64,000 nt of DNA from Sphingomonas psychrotolerans (GCF_002796605.1 NZ_CP024923.1:3603501-3667500), one strand, 5' to 3'; counted from the first letter of the stretch, positions 1 through 8,867 are shown. The notes: a model not told the origin generated them from the letters alone. Made by a program: numbers and translations.

Positions 1-1230
1 ACCCTCGATCTGCACCAGGCCCACGCGCCAGTAATAGATGCCGCCGGCCAGCCGCCGCAGGGTGAGCGTATCGTGTGCGAGTGCCACTTCGTCGACCATC
101 AGCGCGCCTTGCGGCGTGTCACGCATCAGCTGGAAGCGATACCGGCGCGTGCCGCTGCCGGCCCCCGACCAGCGGAAGCGATATCCGTCCTCTCCGGCCT
201 CGACACTGCCGTGGATCGAAGCGAGTCGGCGCGTGAAGCTATAGGCCTGGGCCATCCCCTCGAGCCCGCTGCGCGCGATCGCGGAGACCCGGACGAACAA
301 ATTGCCGTTGGGGATGTCGGGCAGCGCGAACACCCCATCGTCGGAGAATTGCTCGGCGATATTGTCGATGAAGCCGGCATCGGATGCGATCACCACCCGG
401 TAGCGGATCGCATCCGCCAGCTTGCGCGCGCGGAACGCCACGGCGTCGCGCGTCTGCAGCGGCGCCGGATCGTCGAGGTCCGGCGCGCCCAGCAATTTTT
501 CGACGCGCGGTTCGCCGCCTTGATCGAGCGTGGCGCCGAAGCTGCGATCGAGGGCGAGCGCGGTGGGGGCTTCGGGCGCCGAAAAGGCGACGCTCCCGGC
601 TAGAACCTCGGTGGCGGCCGTGCGGCCTGTTTCTTCGAAGGAGACGCGGAATTCGGTTCCGCGCACCGCGGTCATGCTGATCGGGGTACGGATGCGGTAT
701 CTGCCGGAAGGTTGTTCCAGCGGCGTGACCCTCGTCTCCAGACGGCCCTTTTCCACGTCGATGCGATAGTCGATCGCGCCGGTGAGCAGAATCCGGCGCA
801 GCTCGCGAATGCGCACGCGGCTCTGTGACGGGATCACCACTTGCGATCGGTCCGCCAGCATCAGCGTCGCGAAGCTGTTCCCGGCGGTGGCGATTTGGGT
901 CCCCTCACCGACAATGGCTCCAGGCGAGGGTGAGATCGTCCTGCCGCCGATCGAAAGGCTGACCGTGCCGCGATAGCTGGCGAGGCGGGCGGGCTCCACC
1001 TTGAAGCGCAGCCACTGCCGGGGGATGCGCAATTGCCGGCCGACCGGAAGCCGCTTCGGATTGCGTATCCCGGCGAGCTTGAGCAGCGCCTGCCAACGGC
1101 GCTCCGGGACCAGAAAGCTGCGGCTCAGCCGCTCGAGCGTGTCGCCGCGCCGGATGACGTACGAAATCGTCTCGCTCTGGGCAGGCGGGGACGCAACGGC
1201 CGCGGTCTGGAGTGCGACCGCAAGAAACAT
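1..1230 (-). CDS. LysM plus FecR domain secreted protein, C-terminus beyond window
   Basis: The frame is open from the ATG at 1230 to the window edge, giving 410 codons with no stop, so the gene is partial at its C-terminus. A short hydrophobic N-terminus (about residues 1-15) looks like a weak signal peptide. A LysM peptidoglycan-binding module follows at about residues 24-70 (YVIRRGDTLERLS, then NPKRLPVGRQLRIP). A FecR-type beta domain comes next (about 85-200; ATLMLADRSQVVIP, then TAVRGTEFRVS). The rest looks like repeated beta-sandwich segments. Its start lies two bases after the stop of the upstream OmpR-type regulator gene (TGA-gc-ATG), so the two are almost certainly co-transcribed. 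A cell-envelope role is inferred from LysM; the exact function is not known to me. Confidence 0.85.
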   Translation of the reverse strand, partial: MFLAVALQTAAVASPPAQSETISYVIRRGDTLERLSRSFLVPERRWQALLKLAGIRNPKRLPVGRQLRIPRQWLRFKVEPARLASYRGTVSLSIGGRTISPSPGAIVGEGTQIATAGNSFATLMLADRSQVVIPSQSRVRIRELRRILLTGAIDYRIDVEKGRLETRVTPLEQPSGRYRIRTPISMTAVRGTEFRVSFEETGRTAATEVLAGSVAFSAPEAPTALALDRSFGATLDQGGEPRVEKLLGAPDLDDPAPLQTRDAVAFRARKLADAIRYRVVIASDAGFIDNIAEQFSDDGVFALPDIPNGNLFVRVSAIARSGLEGMAQAYSFTRRLASIHGSVEAGEDGYRFRWSGAGSGTRRYRFQLMRDTPQGALMVDEVALAHDTLTLRRLAGGIYYWRVGLVQIEG

Positions 1231-1232
1231 GC

Positions 1233-1928
1233 TCAACTCTCTGCCCCGAAACGCTCCATGCGATAGCCATAACCGGAAATCGCCACGATGCGGTAGCCGT
1301 TCTCCGGAGTCAGCTTGAGCTTGGAGCGGATTCGCGACACGTGCATGTCGAGCGTTCGCGTCGAGAGGTCGGCGGCGCTCTGCCAGATCGTCTCCAGCAG
1401 ATAGCTTCTGGAAAGCGCGCGGTGCATGTTTTCGAATAGCGTGAGCGCGAGCTGGAACTCCTTCGCACTCAGCGCGACTTCCTCGTCCCCGACACTCACC
1501 CGTTCGGTCAGACGGTCGAAGCCATAGGAACCGAACTGTAATACCCGATCCTGCACGGCGGTGGGCATGGCGCGGCGAAGGACTGCCTGCACGCGCGCCA
1601 CGATCACCGTCGCGGTTTCGGGCTTCACGACATAGTCGTCGGCCCCCGCATGCAGCGCGGCGGCGACGTCGTCCTTGTCGGATCGGCTCGTCAGCATGAT
1701 GATCGCGGTTGCCCGCGAAACGGCGTCCCGGATCGAGCGCAGCAGCTCCATCCCCGAACTGTCGGGCAGATTCCAGTCGAGCAGGATCAAGTCGAAGGTT
1801 TGCCTGCGCAGCGCGGCCAAAAGCGCGGCGCCGGTGCGGAAGCTGATGCAGCTATGGTCCGCGGCGGCCAATGCTGCCGAAGCGAACTCGATCACGCTTT
1901 CATCGTCATCGACTACTGCGATTCGCAT
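1233..1928 (-). CDS. OmpR-family response regulator
   Basis: This 231-residue protein has a receiver domain (about 1-115) and a C-terminal OmpR/PhoB winged helix (about 130-225). The acidic pair is DDD at 7-9, the phosphorylatable Asp is D51 in LILLDWN, the switch Thr is T80 and the conserved Lys is K102 in VVKPE. No histidine kinase gene is next to it in this window; the partner may lie beyond position 1, downstream of the LysM/FecR gene. It is the first gene of a minus-strand operon with that gene. The upstream region shared with the divergent receiver gene holds tandem TTTACA-type sites with 10-base spacing, the geometry OmpR-family regulators use, so autoregulation is plausible but inferred. 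Confidence 0.93.
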   Translation of the reverse strand: MRIAVVDDDESVIEFASAALAAADHSCISFRTGAALLAALRRQTFDLILLDWNLPDSSGMELLRSIRDAVSRATAIIMLTSRSDKDDVAAALHAGADDYVVKPETATVIVARVQAVLRRAMPTAVQDRVLQFGSYGFDRLTERVSVGDEEVALSAKEFQLALTLFENMHRALSRSYLLETIWQSAADLSTRTLDMHVSRIRSKLKLTPENGYRIVAISGYGYRMERFGAES

Positions 1929-2142
1929 GCAGGGCCCTTGCGTGATCTCAATAGGGCTCAGCCATGAGCGCCCCAGCCCGGTGCCGTGGATCGGCGACGA
2001 TGCTGTCGTGTTGCGCCGCGACGAAGGTTCGGATCGCTAGCGCGTGCGACAGGTGCAAGTCGATCGCGTTTCCGGAAAGGCTGCTGCTCTGCGACATGTC
2101 CCGCTGCTAGCAACGGGGCGGAAGAGCGACAATCGCAGCCTT

Positions 2143-2157
2143 GTAAACAGTTGTAAC
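2143..2157. promoter_or_regulatory. Operator-like site GTAAACAGTTGTAAC
   Basis: This 15-base element is the exact reverse complement of the one at 2458-2472. Read on the minus strand it contains TTAC twice, with a 10-base period, suiting a tandem-binding OmpR-family dimer. It lies about 215 bases upstream of the OmpR-type regulator start at 1928. Regulator identity is inferred. Confidence 0.55.
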
Positions 2158-2227
2158 GGCCGCGGTAGATTCGGGCACAGGGCACGCTGCGGAATCGCGG
2201 AGGGGTGATCACGGACCTCGGGCGATT

Positions 2228-2259
2228 GGCCCCGCCCGCCGGGGGGGTCAGGCGGGGCC
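2228..2259. other. Strong GC-rich hairpin
   Basis: A perfect 9-base stem (GGCCCCGCC at 2228-2236 with GGCGGGGCC at 2251-2259) encloses a 14-base loop. No T-tract follows on either strand, so it is not a standard intrinsic terminator. A second hairpin with a 7-base stem (GCCGGAG at 2289-2295, CTCCGGC at 2304-2310) follows closely. Together they could be part of a leader RNA, a small RNA, or an extragenic palindrome. Confidence 0.5.
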
Positions 2260-2403
2260 GCGTGCCCGATCATGCCGTGGGGGAGCATGCCGGAGCGTCG
2301 CCCCTCCGGCAGTTGTGGGTTGCTTCGAGAACGAAAGACAATTTACCGCAGGGATTTTTCGAATATCAGTAAAGTGCGGGCTCCGGGACTCCGCAACGGG
2401 TAA

Positions 2404-2419
2404 TTTACAACAATTTACA
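2404..2419. promoter_or_regulatory. Tandem TTTACA direct repeat
   Basis: TTTACAACAATTTACA contains two exact TTTACA copies with a 10-base period, one helical turn. A half-site TTTAC lies at 2342-2346 and an inverted half-site GTAAA near 2369. This is the best-conserved of three related elements in the gap and lies about 90 bases upstream of the receiver gene start at 2511. Confidence 0.55.
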
Positions 2420-2457
2420 TCTCGCTTGCCCGGTCACGGCAATAGAGGTGTCAGCCG

Positions 2458-2472
2458 GTTACAACTGTTTAC
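2458..2472. promoter_or_regulatory. Operator-like site GTTACAACTGTTTAC
   Basis: This is the same 15 bases as the inverted element at 2143-2157, giving a matched pair that flanks the divergent promoter region. TTAC recurs with a 10-base period. It sits 38 bases upstream of the preferred start (2511) of the single-domain regulator, a position suited to promoter control. It argues for starting that gene at 2511 rather than at the upstream ATG 2448, which would put the site inside the coding region. Confidence 0.55.
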
Positions 2473-2510
2473 TGGTCATCTCATTGCCGAGGCGTAACTT
2501 CTCGCCCGTT

Positions 2511-2948
2511 ATGGATCTTGCACCCTCAGACTTTCGCGATGTCAGCCCGATCCTGCGGGTTCTGGTCGTCGAAGATGATCCGCGCATTCGATCGCAGATC
2601 GCCGATCATCTGGCACGAAGGGGCCATATAGTTCTGCAAGCCGCCAGCGCGGACGAGGCTTTGGTGCTTCTCCAGCAGGACGGCAGCGCGGTCGACTGCG
2701 TCTTCTCGGACGTTCAGATGCCCGGCCGCCATGACGGCGTCGGACTGGCCCGCTGGATATTTCGTCACCGGCCCGGACTTGCCGTTCTGCTTACGTCGGC
2801 AAACTTCCGCGTCGAGGATCTCGAGCCGGAACTTCGCGCCGTTCTGCCGGTCCTGGAAAAGCCGTATCGCGGCGAGGCCGTCGAAGAAGGCATGGCGTCG
2901 CTGATGGCAACCGCACGATCCAGCCAGTTCCCCCGATTGGCGAACTGA
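2511..2948 (+). CDS. Single-domain response regulator (receiver only)
   Basis: This 145-residue protein is essentially one receiver domain with no output domain. The acidic residues are EDD (21-23), the phospho-acceptor is D67 in VFSDVQMPG, the switch residue is T96 in LLTSANF, and K118 is in LEKPY. An in-frame ATG at 2448 would add 21 residues that look nothing like a receiver and would overlap the operator-like site, so 2511 is preferred although no clear Shine-Dalgarno is visible. Proteins of this kind usually act as phosphate shuttles or allosteric switches by protein contact. The divergent OmpR regulator is its only signalling neighbour; a shared pathway is inferred. Confidence 0.88.
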   Translation: MDLAPSDFRDVSPILRVLVVEDDPRIRSQIADHLARRGHIVLQAASADEALVLLQQDGSAVDCVFSDVQMPGRHDGVGLARWIFRHRPGLAVLLTSANFRVEDLEPELRAVLPVLEKPYRGEAVEEGMASLMATARSSQFPRLAN

Positions 2949-3198
2949 CACGTCCATCTCGCCGACCTCCGCCGAATCGCGATGTTCAGGGCGGTCGACG
3001 GAGGCTCGCCGCCTTTATCGGCGGTGCGGGCGTCGGGTGGGGCGATGGCGTCACGCTGCGCATCGAGCCGCTCGTCCGGCAAATCTGGTGACGATCGTCT
3101 CCCCGCGCCGGCTTCACGGGCTGGCGCAAAACCATTGCCAAGCCCGCGCGCGCCTGAGGGGATGCCCGACATAGTAAGGCGTAAACAGGGAGGCGCTG

Positions 3199-6100
3199 GT
3201 GCGACGAGGCAATCGACGCGGAGCATTAGTGCGGGGAAAGCAGGCCGATCGCGGATATCGTGCGCTGCTGCTGTGCGGGGCCGGCGTGCTGGCATCGGGA
3301 GCGGCACAGGCACAGACCACGCCGCCACCTCCGCCGGCAAGCCTGACCGTGGTTGTTCCCGCACCGCCCGTCGCCGAGGCGCCGCCCGGCGCTGCCCAAG
3401 CCGCGGCTGCGGCACCGGCGCTGCGCTTCTGGGACGGCGGCGACCCCGCCCGGCATGCCAATGGCGCCATCGACGGCGGCGCCGGTATCTGGAGCGCGAC
3501 GGCGCCGAACTGGACCGATGCCGGCGGCGCGATCAACGGTCCGATGCAGCCGGTGCCGGCCTTCGCGATATTCCAGGGCACGCCGGGCATCGTGACGATC
3601 GACGCCGGCCAAGGCACTCCCGCGATCAGTTCGATGCTGTTCAACGTCAATGGCTATCGCGTGTCCGGCGGACAACTACGGCTCGAGGGCGGGGCGTTCA
3701 CTTCGATCCGCACCGGTGACGGCATCACCGCGCGGATCGACAGCGAACTGACCGGCGACAGCGGGCTGCTCTACAATGCACTCGGCACGCTGATCCTCGG
3801 GGGGAACAACAGCTATACCGGCGGCACCCGTGTCGACGGGGGCACGCTGATCGGCGATACCCGCTCGATCCGCGGCAATCTGGGCAATGGCGGCCACGTG
3901 ATCTTCGATCAGGCGTTCGACGGTACTTTCCAGGGCGGCGTCAGCGGACTGGCGAGCACCTGGGGGCTGATGACCAAGCGCGGTGCCGGCAATCTGACGC
4001 TGGCGGCCGGCAGCCAGCTCGACTGGCGCGTCGAGCAGGGCGGGCTGGTCGCCCGGGGCGGAGGCTTTGGCGGTAATATCGGCGTTTCCGATGGCGCGCG
4101 TCTGACGCTCAGCTCGGGAGAAATCGCCGGAGTCGCTTCGACCTATGGCTATGCATTGTCGGGTGCGGGCCGATTCGATGTGGCGGGCAAGGGACTGCTG
4201 GTGCTCACTGCCAATTCGGGCAGCTTCGCCGGCCATAGCGAAGTGCGGAACGCGGCGCTGCGCGTCGAGGGTACACTCGGCGGCACGCTTTATGTCGACG
4301 GGGGCGGGCGCCTGGGCGGCAACGGCACGGTTGGCGATGTCGCCGTCGGTGACGGCGGGCGGCTGATCGGCACCCCCGGCGAATTCCTCAGGATGGCCTC
4401 GCTCGTGCTCGGTCCCGGCGCGATCATCGATGCGCGGTTGGGGACGGTGGCCACTCCGCAACTCTTCTATGTCGACGGCAATCTGACGCTCGACGGGACG
4501 CTCAACATCGCCGGCACCGGACCGATCGGTGCCGGGATCTACCGGCTGATCAATTTCGGGGGAAAGCTCACCAATAACGGGCTGGCGATCGGCAGCCTGC
4601 CCATGGGCCAGGAGCGCTCGCAGATCTCGATCAGCACGACGATCCCCTGGGCAGTCGACCTCGTCTCCGAAGTCGGCGGCACGCCGATGCAATTCTGGGA
4701 CGGCAGCGATCCGACGCGCTTCAATGACGGCAGGATCGAGGGTGGACCCGGGGTCTGGCGCAGCAACATTGCCGGCTGGACCGACCGCACCGGCAAGAAG
4801 AACCAGAACTATGTGGGGACCGGTTTCTCGGTGTTCGACGCGCGCGGCGGGCAAGTGGTGATCGACGGGGTGGCCCAGACCGGGGGAATGCAGTTCGCCG
4901 TCACGGGCTATTCGCTATCGGGAAGCGGGCTGCGGCTCGCGGGCAGTGGAGAGCGCACGGTGATCCGCGTCGGCGATGGCGGCGAATGGGCCTCGACCAT
5001 CACCGCCGAAATTTCCGCGCCGATCTCCGGCGCCGGCCGCCTGGTCAAGAACGATGCGGGGACACTGATCCTGTCGGGCGTCAACAGCTATACCGGGGCG
5101 ACCGAAGTCGAAGGCGGAACGCTGGTCGGCGATACCCGATCGATCCGCAATACCTTGCTCAACGGCGCGACGGTGGTGTTCGATCAGCGTGCCAACGGCA
5201 CTTTCGCCGACAAGGTTCTCGGTCTGCGCGGGAATGCGGGGAAGATGATCAAGCGCGGCAGCGGCGTGCTCACGCTCGCGCGGGAGAGCCGGCTCGACTG
5301 GACCGTCGAGGAGGGCCGGCTGGTCGCGCAGGCCGATCGCTATTTCAGCGATGTGACCACCCTGCTGGGCGGCGGCGAGCTCGAACTGGGGGTGCAGAAC
5401 GATGTCAGCTTCGCTACCGAGTTTCGCGGCAACGGCCGCCTGATCAAGACCGGCAACGGCAGGCTGGTACTGACCGGGCGCTCGCAGACTTTCGCAGGCA
5501 CCGCGCGGATCGCCGGCGGCGAGTTGCTGGTCGATGGCGCGCTGCGCGGCCATGTCGTCGTCGAGGCGAACGGGATATTGTCCGGCGATGGCCAGGTGGG
5601 CTCGGTGCATGTCGCACGCGGTGGAACCATCTCGCCGCGGCCAAGCCCGGCGCTACCCGACGCAGTGACCGATTCGATGCGGATCGATGGCGACCTCACT
5701 TTCGAACCTGGTGCACGGTTCGAAGTCGATGTTTACGGCAACGTCCTCAGTGACGTGCTGTATGTCAGGGGGGTCGCGCGGCTGGCCGGCTCGGTCTTCC
5801 ACATCGGGACCAGCGGCAATTATGCGCCGTCCTCGAGCTATATGATCCTGCTGGCGAACGGCGGGATCGAAGGCCGGTTCGACGGTGTTTCGTCGTCTTT
5901 CGCTTTCCTGACGCCGCGGCTCGAATATGACAGCAACTCGGTCAGGCTGACGCTCGATCGCAACGACGTCCAGTTCAGCGAGGTTGCGGTGAGCGAAAAC
6001 CAGCGCGCGGTGGGGACGGCGTTGCAGACCATGGTCGCGGGGCCGTTATACGATGCGGTGGTCGCTGCCGATGTGCCGAATGCCCGCGCGGCGTTCGACA

Positions 6101-7020
6101 GCATCTCGGGCGATTTCCATGCGTCGTTGCGCACCGCGCTGGTCGAGGACAGCCGCTTGTCGCGGAGGGCGGTGCTCGGGCGGCTGCGCGGGCCGGCCGG
6201 CGAGCCCGGAATATCGGCCTGGGGCGAGGCGATCGGCGCATGGGGACATTATGCCAGCGACGGCAACGCCGCGCGGCTTCGGCGCTCTGCGGCGGGCGGA
6301 CTCGCCGGGATCGAGGCGCTGGTGCCCGGCGGCGACGTGCGGCTGGGCGTGTTGGGCGGCTATCACCAATCCGATCTGCGCGGCGCGGGCAATGCCGATG
6401 TGGATAGCTATCACACCGGTCTCTATGCCGGTGCGCAGTTCGGTGGCCTCTCGGTGCGGACGGGCGTGACGATCGCCTGGCAGGACGTAGCGACGCGTCG
6501 CCAGATCAGCGGCGGTGGGCTGCAGGAACAGGTGCGCGCGCGCTACGGCGCCACGACCGCGCAGGCGTTCGGCGAACTCGGCTGGCGCCTGACGCTCGGC
6601 CGCGCCGCGCTCGAGCCGTTCGCCAATCTCGCGCATGTCGTGCTCGACGTCGAGCAGGGGGGCGAACGGGGCGACGCCGCGGCGCTCGCGCTGGCGCACG
6701 ACATCATGACCACCAACTACGCGACATTGGGTCTGCGCGGGGAGACGCTGCTGCCCTTTGGTGGCGGAACGCTGTCGCTGCGGGGTTCGGCTGGATGGCA
6801 GCACGTCTTTGGCGATCGCGTACCGAAGGTGGCGATGATGGTGGACGGCGCACGGTTCCAGAGCATCGGCCTTCCGATCGCGGAGGACAGCTTCGCCGGC
6901 GATCTCGGGCTTGTCGCGAGGCTCGGCGGACAAGTGGAGCTCGACCTCGGCTATCGCGGCACCCTTTCACGCCGAAACCGGGACCATATGGCCAATGCGG
7001 CCCTGACCGTCCGTTTCTGA
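3199..7020 (+). CDS. Autotransporter with duplicated beta-helix passenger
   Basis: This 1273-residue protein is a type V secretion autotransporter. The start is GTG 3199, preceded by GGGAGG. An extended signal peptide ends near residue 38 (GAAQAQ), followed by a Pro/Ala-rich linker (about 40-72). The passenger is built of autotransporter-associated beta-strand repeats and is internally duplicated: FWDGGDP near 77 and FWDGSDP near 498 each begin a unit with NSYTGGT/NSYTGAT and GGTLxGDTRSI. The C-terminal ~270 residues form the translocator barrel, ending LTVRF with the typical terminal Phe. It is surface-exposed by family. There are no linked protease or glycosylation genes and no obvious adhesion motif, so the ligand is unknown. 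Confidence 0.92.
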   Translation: MRRGNRRGALVRGKQADRGYRALLLCGAGVLASGAAQAQTTPPPPPASLTVVVPAPPVAEAPPGAAQAAAAAPALRFWDGGDPARHANGAIDGGAGIWSATAPNWTDAGGAINGPMQPVPAFAIFQGTPGIVTIDAGQGTPAISSMLFNVNGYRVSGGQLRLEGGAFTSIRTGDGITARIDSELTGDSGLLYNALGTLILGGNNSYTGGTRVDGGTLIGDTRSIRGNLGNGGHVIFDQAFDGTFQGGVSGLASTWGLMTKRGAGNLTLAAGSQLDWRVEQGGLVARGGGFGGNIGVSDGARLTLSSGEIAGVASTYGYALSGAGRFDVAGKGLLVLTANSGSFAGHSEVRNAALRVEGTLGGTLYVDGGGRLGGNGTVGDVAVGDGGRLIGTPGEFLRMASLVLGPGAIIDARLGTVATPQLFYVDGNLTLDGTLNIAGTGPIGAGIYRLINFGGKLTNNGLAIGSLPMGQERSQISISTTIPWAVDLVSEVGGTPMQFWDGSDPTRFNDGRIEGGPGVWRSNIAGWTDRTGKKNQNYVGTGFSVFDARGGQVVIDGVAQTGGMQFAVTGYSLSGSGLRLAGSGERTVIRVGDGGEWASTITAEISAPISGAGRLVKNDAGTLILSGVNSYTGATEVEGGTLVGDTRSIRNTLLNGATVVFDQRANGTFADKVLGLRGNAGKMIKRGSGVLTLARESRLDWTVEEGRLVAQADRYFSDVTTLLGGGELELGVQNDVSFATEFRGNGRLIKTGNGRLVLTGRSQTFAGTARIAGGELLVDGALRGHVVVEANGILSGDGQVGSVHVARGGTISPRPSPALPDAVTDSMRIDGDLTFEPGARFEVDVYGNVLSDVLYVRGVARLAGSVFHIGTSGNYAPSSSYMILLANGGIEGRFDGVSSSFAFLTPRLEYDSNSVRLTLDRNDVQFSEVAVSENQRAVGTALQTMVAGPLYDAVVAADVPNARAAFDSISGDFHASLRTALVEDSRLSRRAVLGRLRGPAGEPGISAWGEAIGAWGHYASDGNAARLRRSAAGGLAGIEALVPGGDVRLGVLGGYHQSDLRGAGNADVDSYHTGLYAGAQFGGLSVRTGVTIAWQDVATRRQISGGGLQEQVRARYGATTAQAFGELGWRLTLGRAALEPFANLAHVVLDVEQGGERGDAAALALAHDIMTTNYATLGLRGETLLPFGGGTLSLRGSAGWQHVFGDRVPKVAMMVDGARFQSIGLPIAEDSFAGDLGLVARLGGQVELDLGYRGTLSRRNRDHMANAALTVRF

Positions 7021-7037
7021 ACGGCCCGCCCGGGCGC

Positions 7038-7568
7038 TTATTTCACCGGGCGCTTCTCGAGCTTTCGCGCGAGCGTGCGGCGGTGCATCCCCAGCCGCCG
7101 CGCGGTTTCGGAAATGTTGAAGCCGGTCGCCGCCAGCGTTTCGTTGATCATTTCCCATTCGTGGGTCTTGATCGAGGAGGCGCGGCTGGTGAGCGGCGCG
7201 TCGGGATCGCCTGCCGGCTTTTCGAACGCCGCCTCGATATCGTCGGTGTTGGACGGCTTCACCAGATAATGGCAGGCGCCCAATTTGATCGCCTCGACCG
7301 CGGTCGAGATGCTGGCATAGCCGGTGAGCACGACGATCAGCATCGCGGGATCGCGGGCGTGGAGCATCTGGATGCACGGCAGACCCGACGAGGTCGCCAG
7401 CTTGAGATCGACCACCGCGCGCTCGGGGACCTCGGCCTCGAGCAACGTCTCGAGCTGCCCGATATCGGCGGCGATCCGGACCCGATAGCCGCGCCGCTCG
7501 AACGAGCGCTGCAGCGTGCGCGCGAAGATCGCGTCGTCCTCGACGAGGACCAGGCTCGGCCCGTCCAT
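7038..7568 (-). CDS. regA: RegA/PrrA/ActR-type redox response regulator
   Basis: This 176-residue protein has a receiver domain (VEDD at 9-12; phospho-acceptor D54 in AVVDLKL; VKPS lysine) joined by a short linker to a Fis-type helix-turn-helix (NISETARRLGMHRRTLARKL). This layout and the MHRRTL helix are characteristic of RegA/PrrA/ActR, global regulators of respiratory genes. It is the last gene of the minus-strand cyo operon. Its ATG lies one base after the expected stop of the kinase gene. Because of a frameshift in that kinase gene, the kinase frame as it stands reads straight into this gene in frame. Confidence 0.93.
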   Translation of the reverse strand: MDGPSLVLVEDDAIFARTLQRSFERRGYRVRIAADIGQLETLLEAEVPERAVVDLKLATSSGLPCIQMLHARDPAMLIVVLTGYASISTAVEAIKLGACHYLVKPSNTDDIEAAFEKPAGDPDAPLTSRASSIKTHEWEMINETLAATGFNISETARRLGMHRRTLARKLEKRPVK

Positions 7569-7569
7569 C

Positions 7570-8867
7570 TCAGCGCGCCTTCGCGCGAAGCGCGAGCGGC
7601 AGCACCAGGCGCACCTCGGCGCCGCCCCCACACGATTGCTCGCCTCCAGCCCGCCGCCGAGCCGCCGCGCGACATTGGTCGCCAGAAACAGCCCGACCCC
7701 GTGCCCGGCGCCTTTGGTCGATTGATAGAGCTTGCCGACCTTGGCGAGCGCTTCGGGGCTGAACCCGTCGCCCCAGTCGCTCACTGCGATCACGAGCATG
7801 CGGTCCTCGATCTCCGCCGTCAGCCGTACCCCCGCCGGCGAGGCCTCCGCGGCATTGTCGAGCAGGTTCCACACCGCCTGGCGCAGCGCCGCGTCGACCG
7901 CGACGACGGCGCCCTCTGCCTTGTCGCGGGCATAATCGAGCGGCACCTGGGGATGTGCCGCCTGCCAGGCCTCGGCGACGGCGTCGAGGAACGGGCCCGC
8001 CGCCCGGCTTTCCATCGCCTCGCCGCGCGGTTGACCGGCTGAGTGGAGAATGTCGGAAACGATCGCCTTGCAGCGCTGGACCTCGGCCTGCATCTCCTCG
8101 ACTTCGGTCGCGAGCACGGAATCGTCGAGGATCGCCGGCATGCGCCGCCAGTCGGCAAGGATCACCGAAAGCGTGCCGAGCGGCGTGCCCAGCTCATGTG
8201 CGGCGCCCGAGGCGAACAAGCCCATGCGGACGATGCCTTCCTCCTGCGCGGCATGCTGGCGCAGATCCGCGACATTTGCATCGCGCGCTTGCAGATTGCG
8301 GCTGATCCGCGTGATGAACAGCACGAGCAGGCTCGCCACCATGATGAAGCCGACCCACTGCCCGATCGCGAACAGATCGGCGCTGTCGGTGAGCAGCCCC
8401 CGTGGGAGCGCCAGCGGCACATAGCTCAGGCTGAGCAGTGCATAACTGAGCGCGGTCGCCGCCACCAGCACCGCCACCGCGGCGGAGGGGAGCAGGATCG
8501 CGCCGAGCACGACCTGGAGCAAATAGAGCGAGATGAACGGATTGGTCGCGCCGCCGCTGAAATAGAGCTGGAGCGTGAGCGCCGCCATGTCGAGCAGCAG
8601 CGCCACCATGATCTCGCCGTCGTGCACCCGGTGCCGCGGCAGCGCGATCATGCCGAGCAGATTGGCGAAGGCGAGTACGAGGACGATGCCGAGCATCTCG
8701 ACCACCGGCAGCGGGACCCGCAGCACGAAATGGACAAGCAGGATCGTGGCGGTTTGTCCGGCGACGGCGATCCAGCGCAGCTGGACGAGCTGGCGCATAT
8801 TCTCCGCCGCCGCGGTCTCCAGCGTGCCCGCTGCCCTGCGGGTCAGGGCGAGGAGCGGCGCGTCCAT
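7570..8867 (-). CDS. regB: RegB/PrrB/ActS-type redox sensor kinase, apparent frameshift near its 3' end
   Basis: Six N-terminal membrane segments (about 35-190) include the quinone-binding GGxxNPF motif (GGATNPF, 105-111). The H-box is AAHELGTPL with H224, and the redox-active cysteine of the family is present as C266 in RCK. N box (NLLDNAAEA) and G boxes (DWGDGF, GVGLFLA) follow. After SNRVG the frame departs. Adding one G to the five-base tract (CCCCC at 7625-7629 on the plus strand) restores the expected ending GGGAEVRLVLPL and a TGA at 7570-7572. As given, the frame instead continues into regA, encoding a kinase-regulator fusion of 609 residues ending at 7038. The ATG overlaps the SURF1 stop. 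Sequencing error and true mutation cannot be told apart here. Confidence 0.85.

Larger units (their letters stand above)
1929..2510. other. Long divergent intergenic region with hairpins and AT-rich operator-like sites
   Basis: This 582-base gap separates two divergently transcribed response-regulator genes. I see no convincing coding sequence in it. The left part is GC-rich and contains two strong hairpins (2228-2259 and 2289-2310). The right part (about 2330-2480) is AT-rich and contains several TTTAC/GTAAA elements listed separately. It probably holds both divergent promoters and possibly a small RNA or structured leader; neither is demonstrated. Confidence 0.7.

Noticed and set aside
7021..7060. 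GC-rich palindrome after the autotransporter as terminator
   Set aside because: There is no clean stem followed by a T-tract, so an intrinsic terminator cannot be supported.
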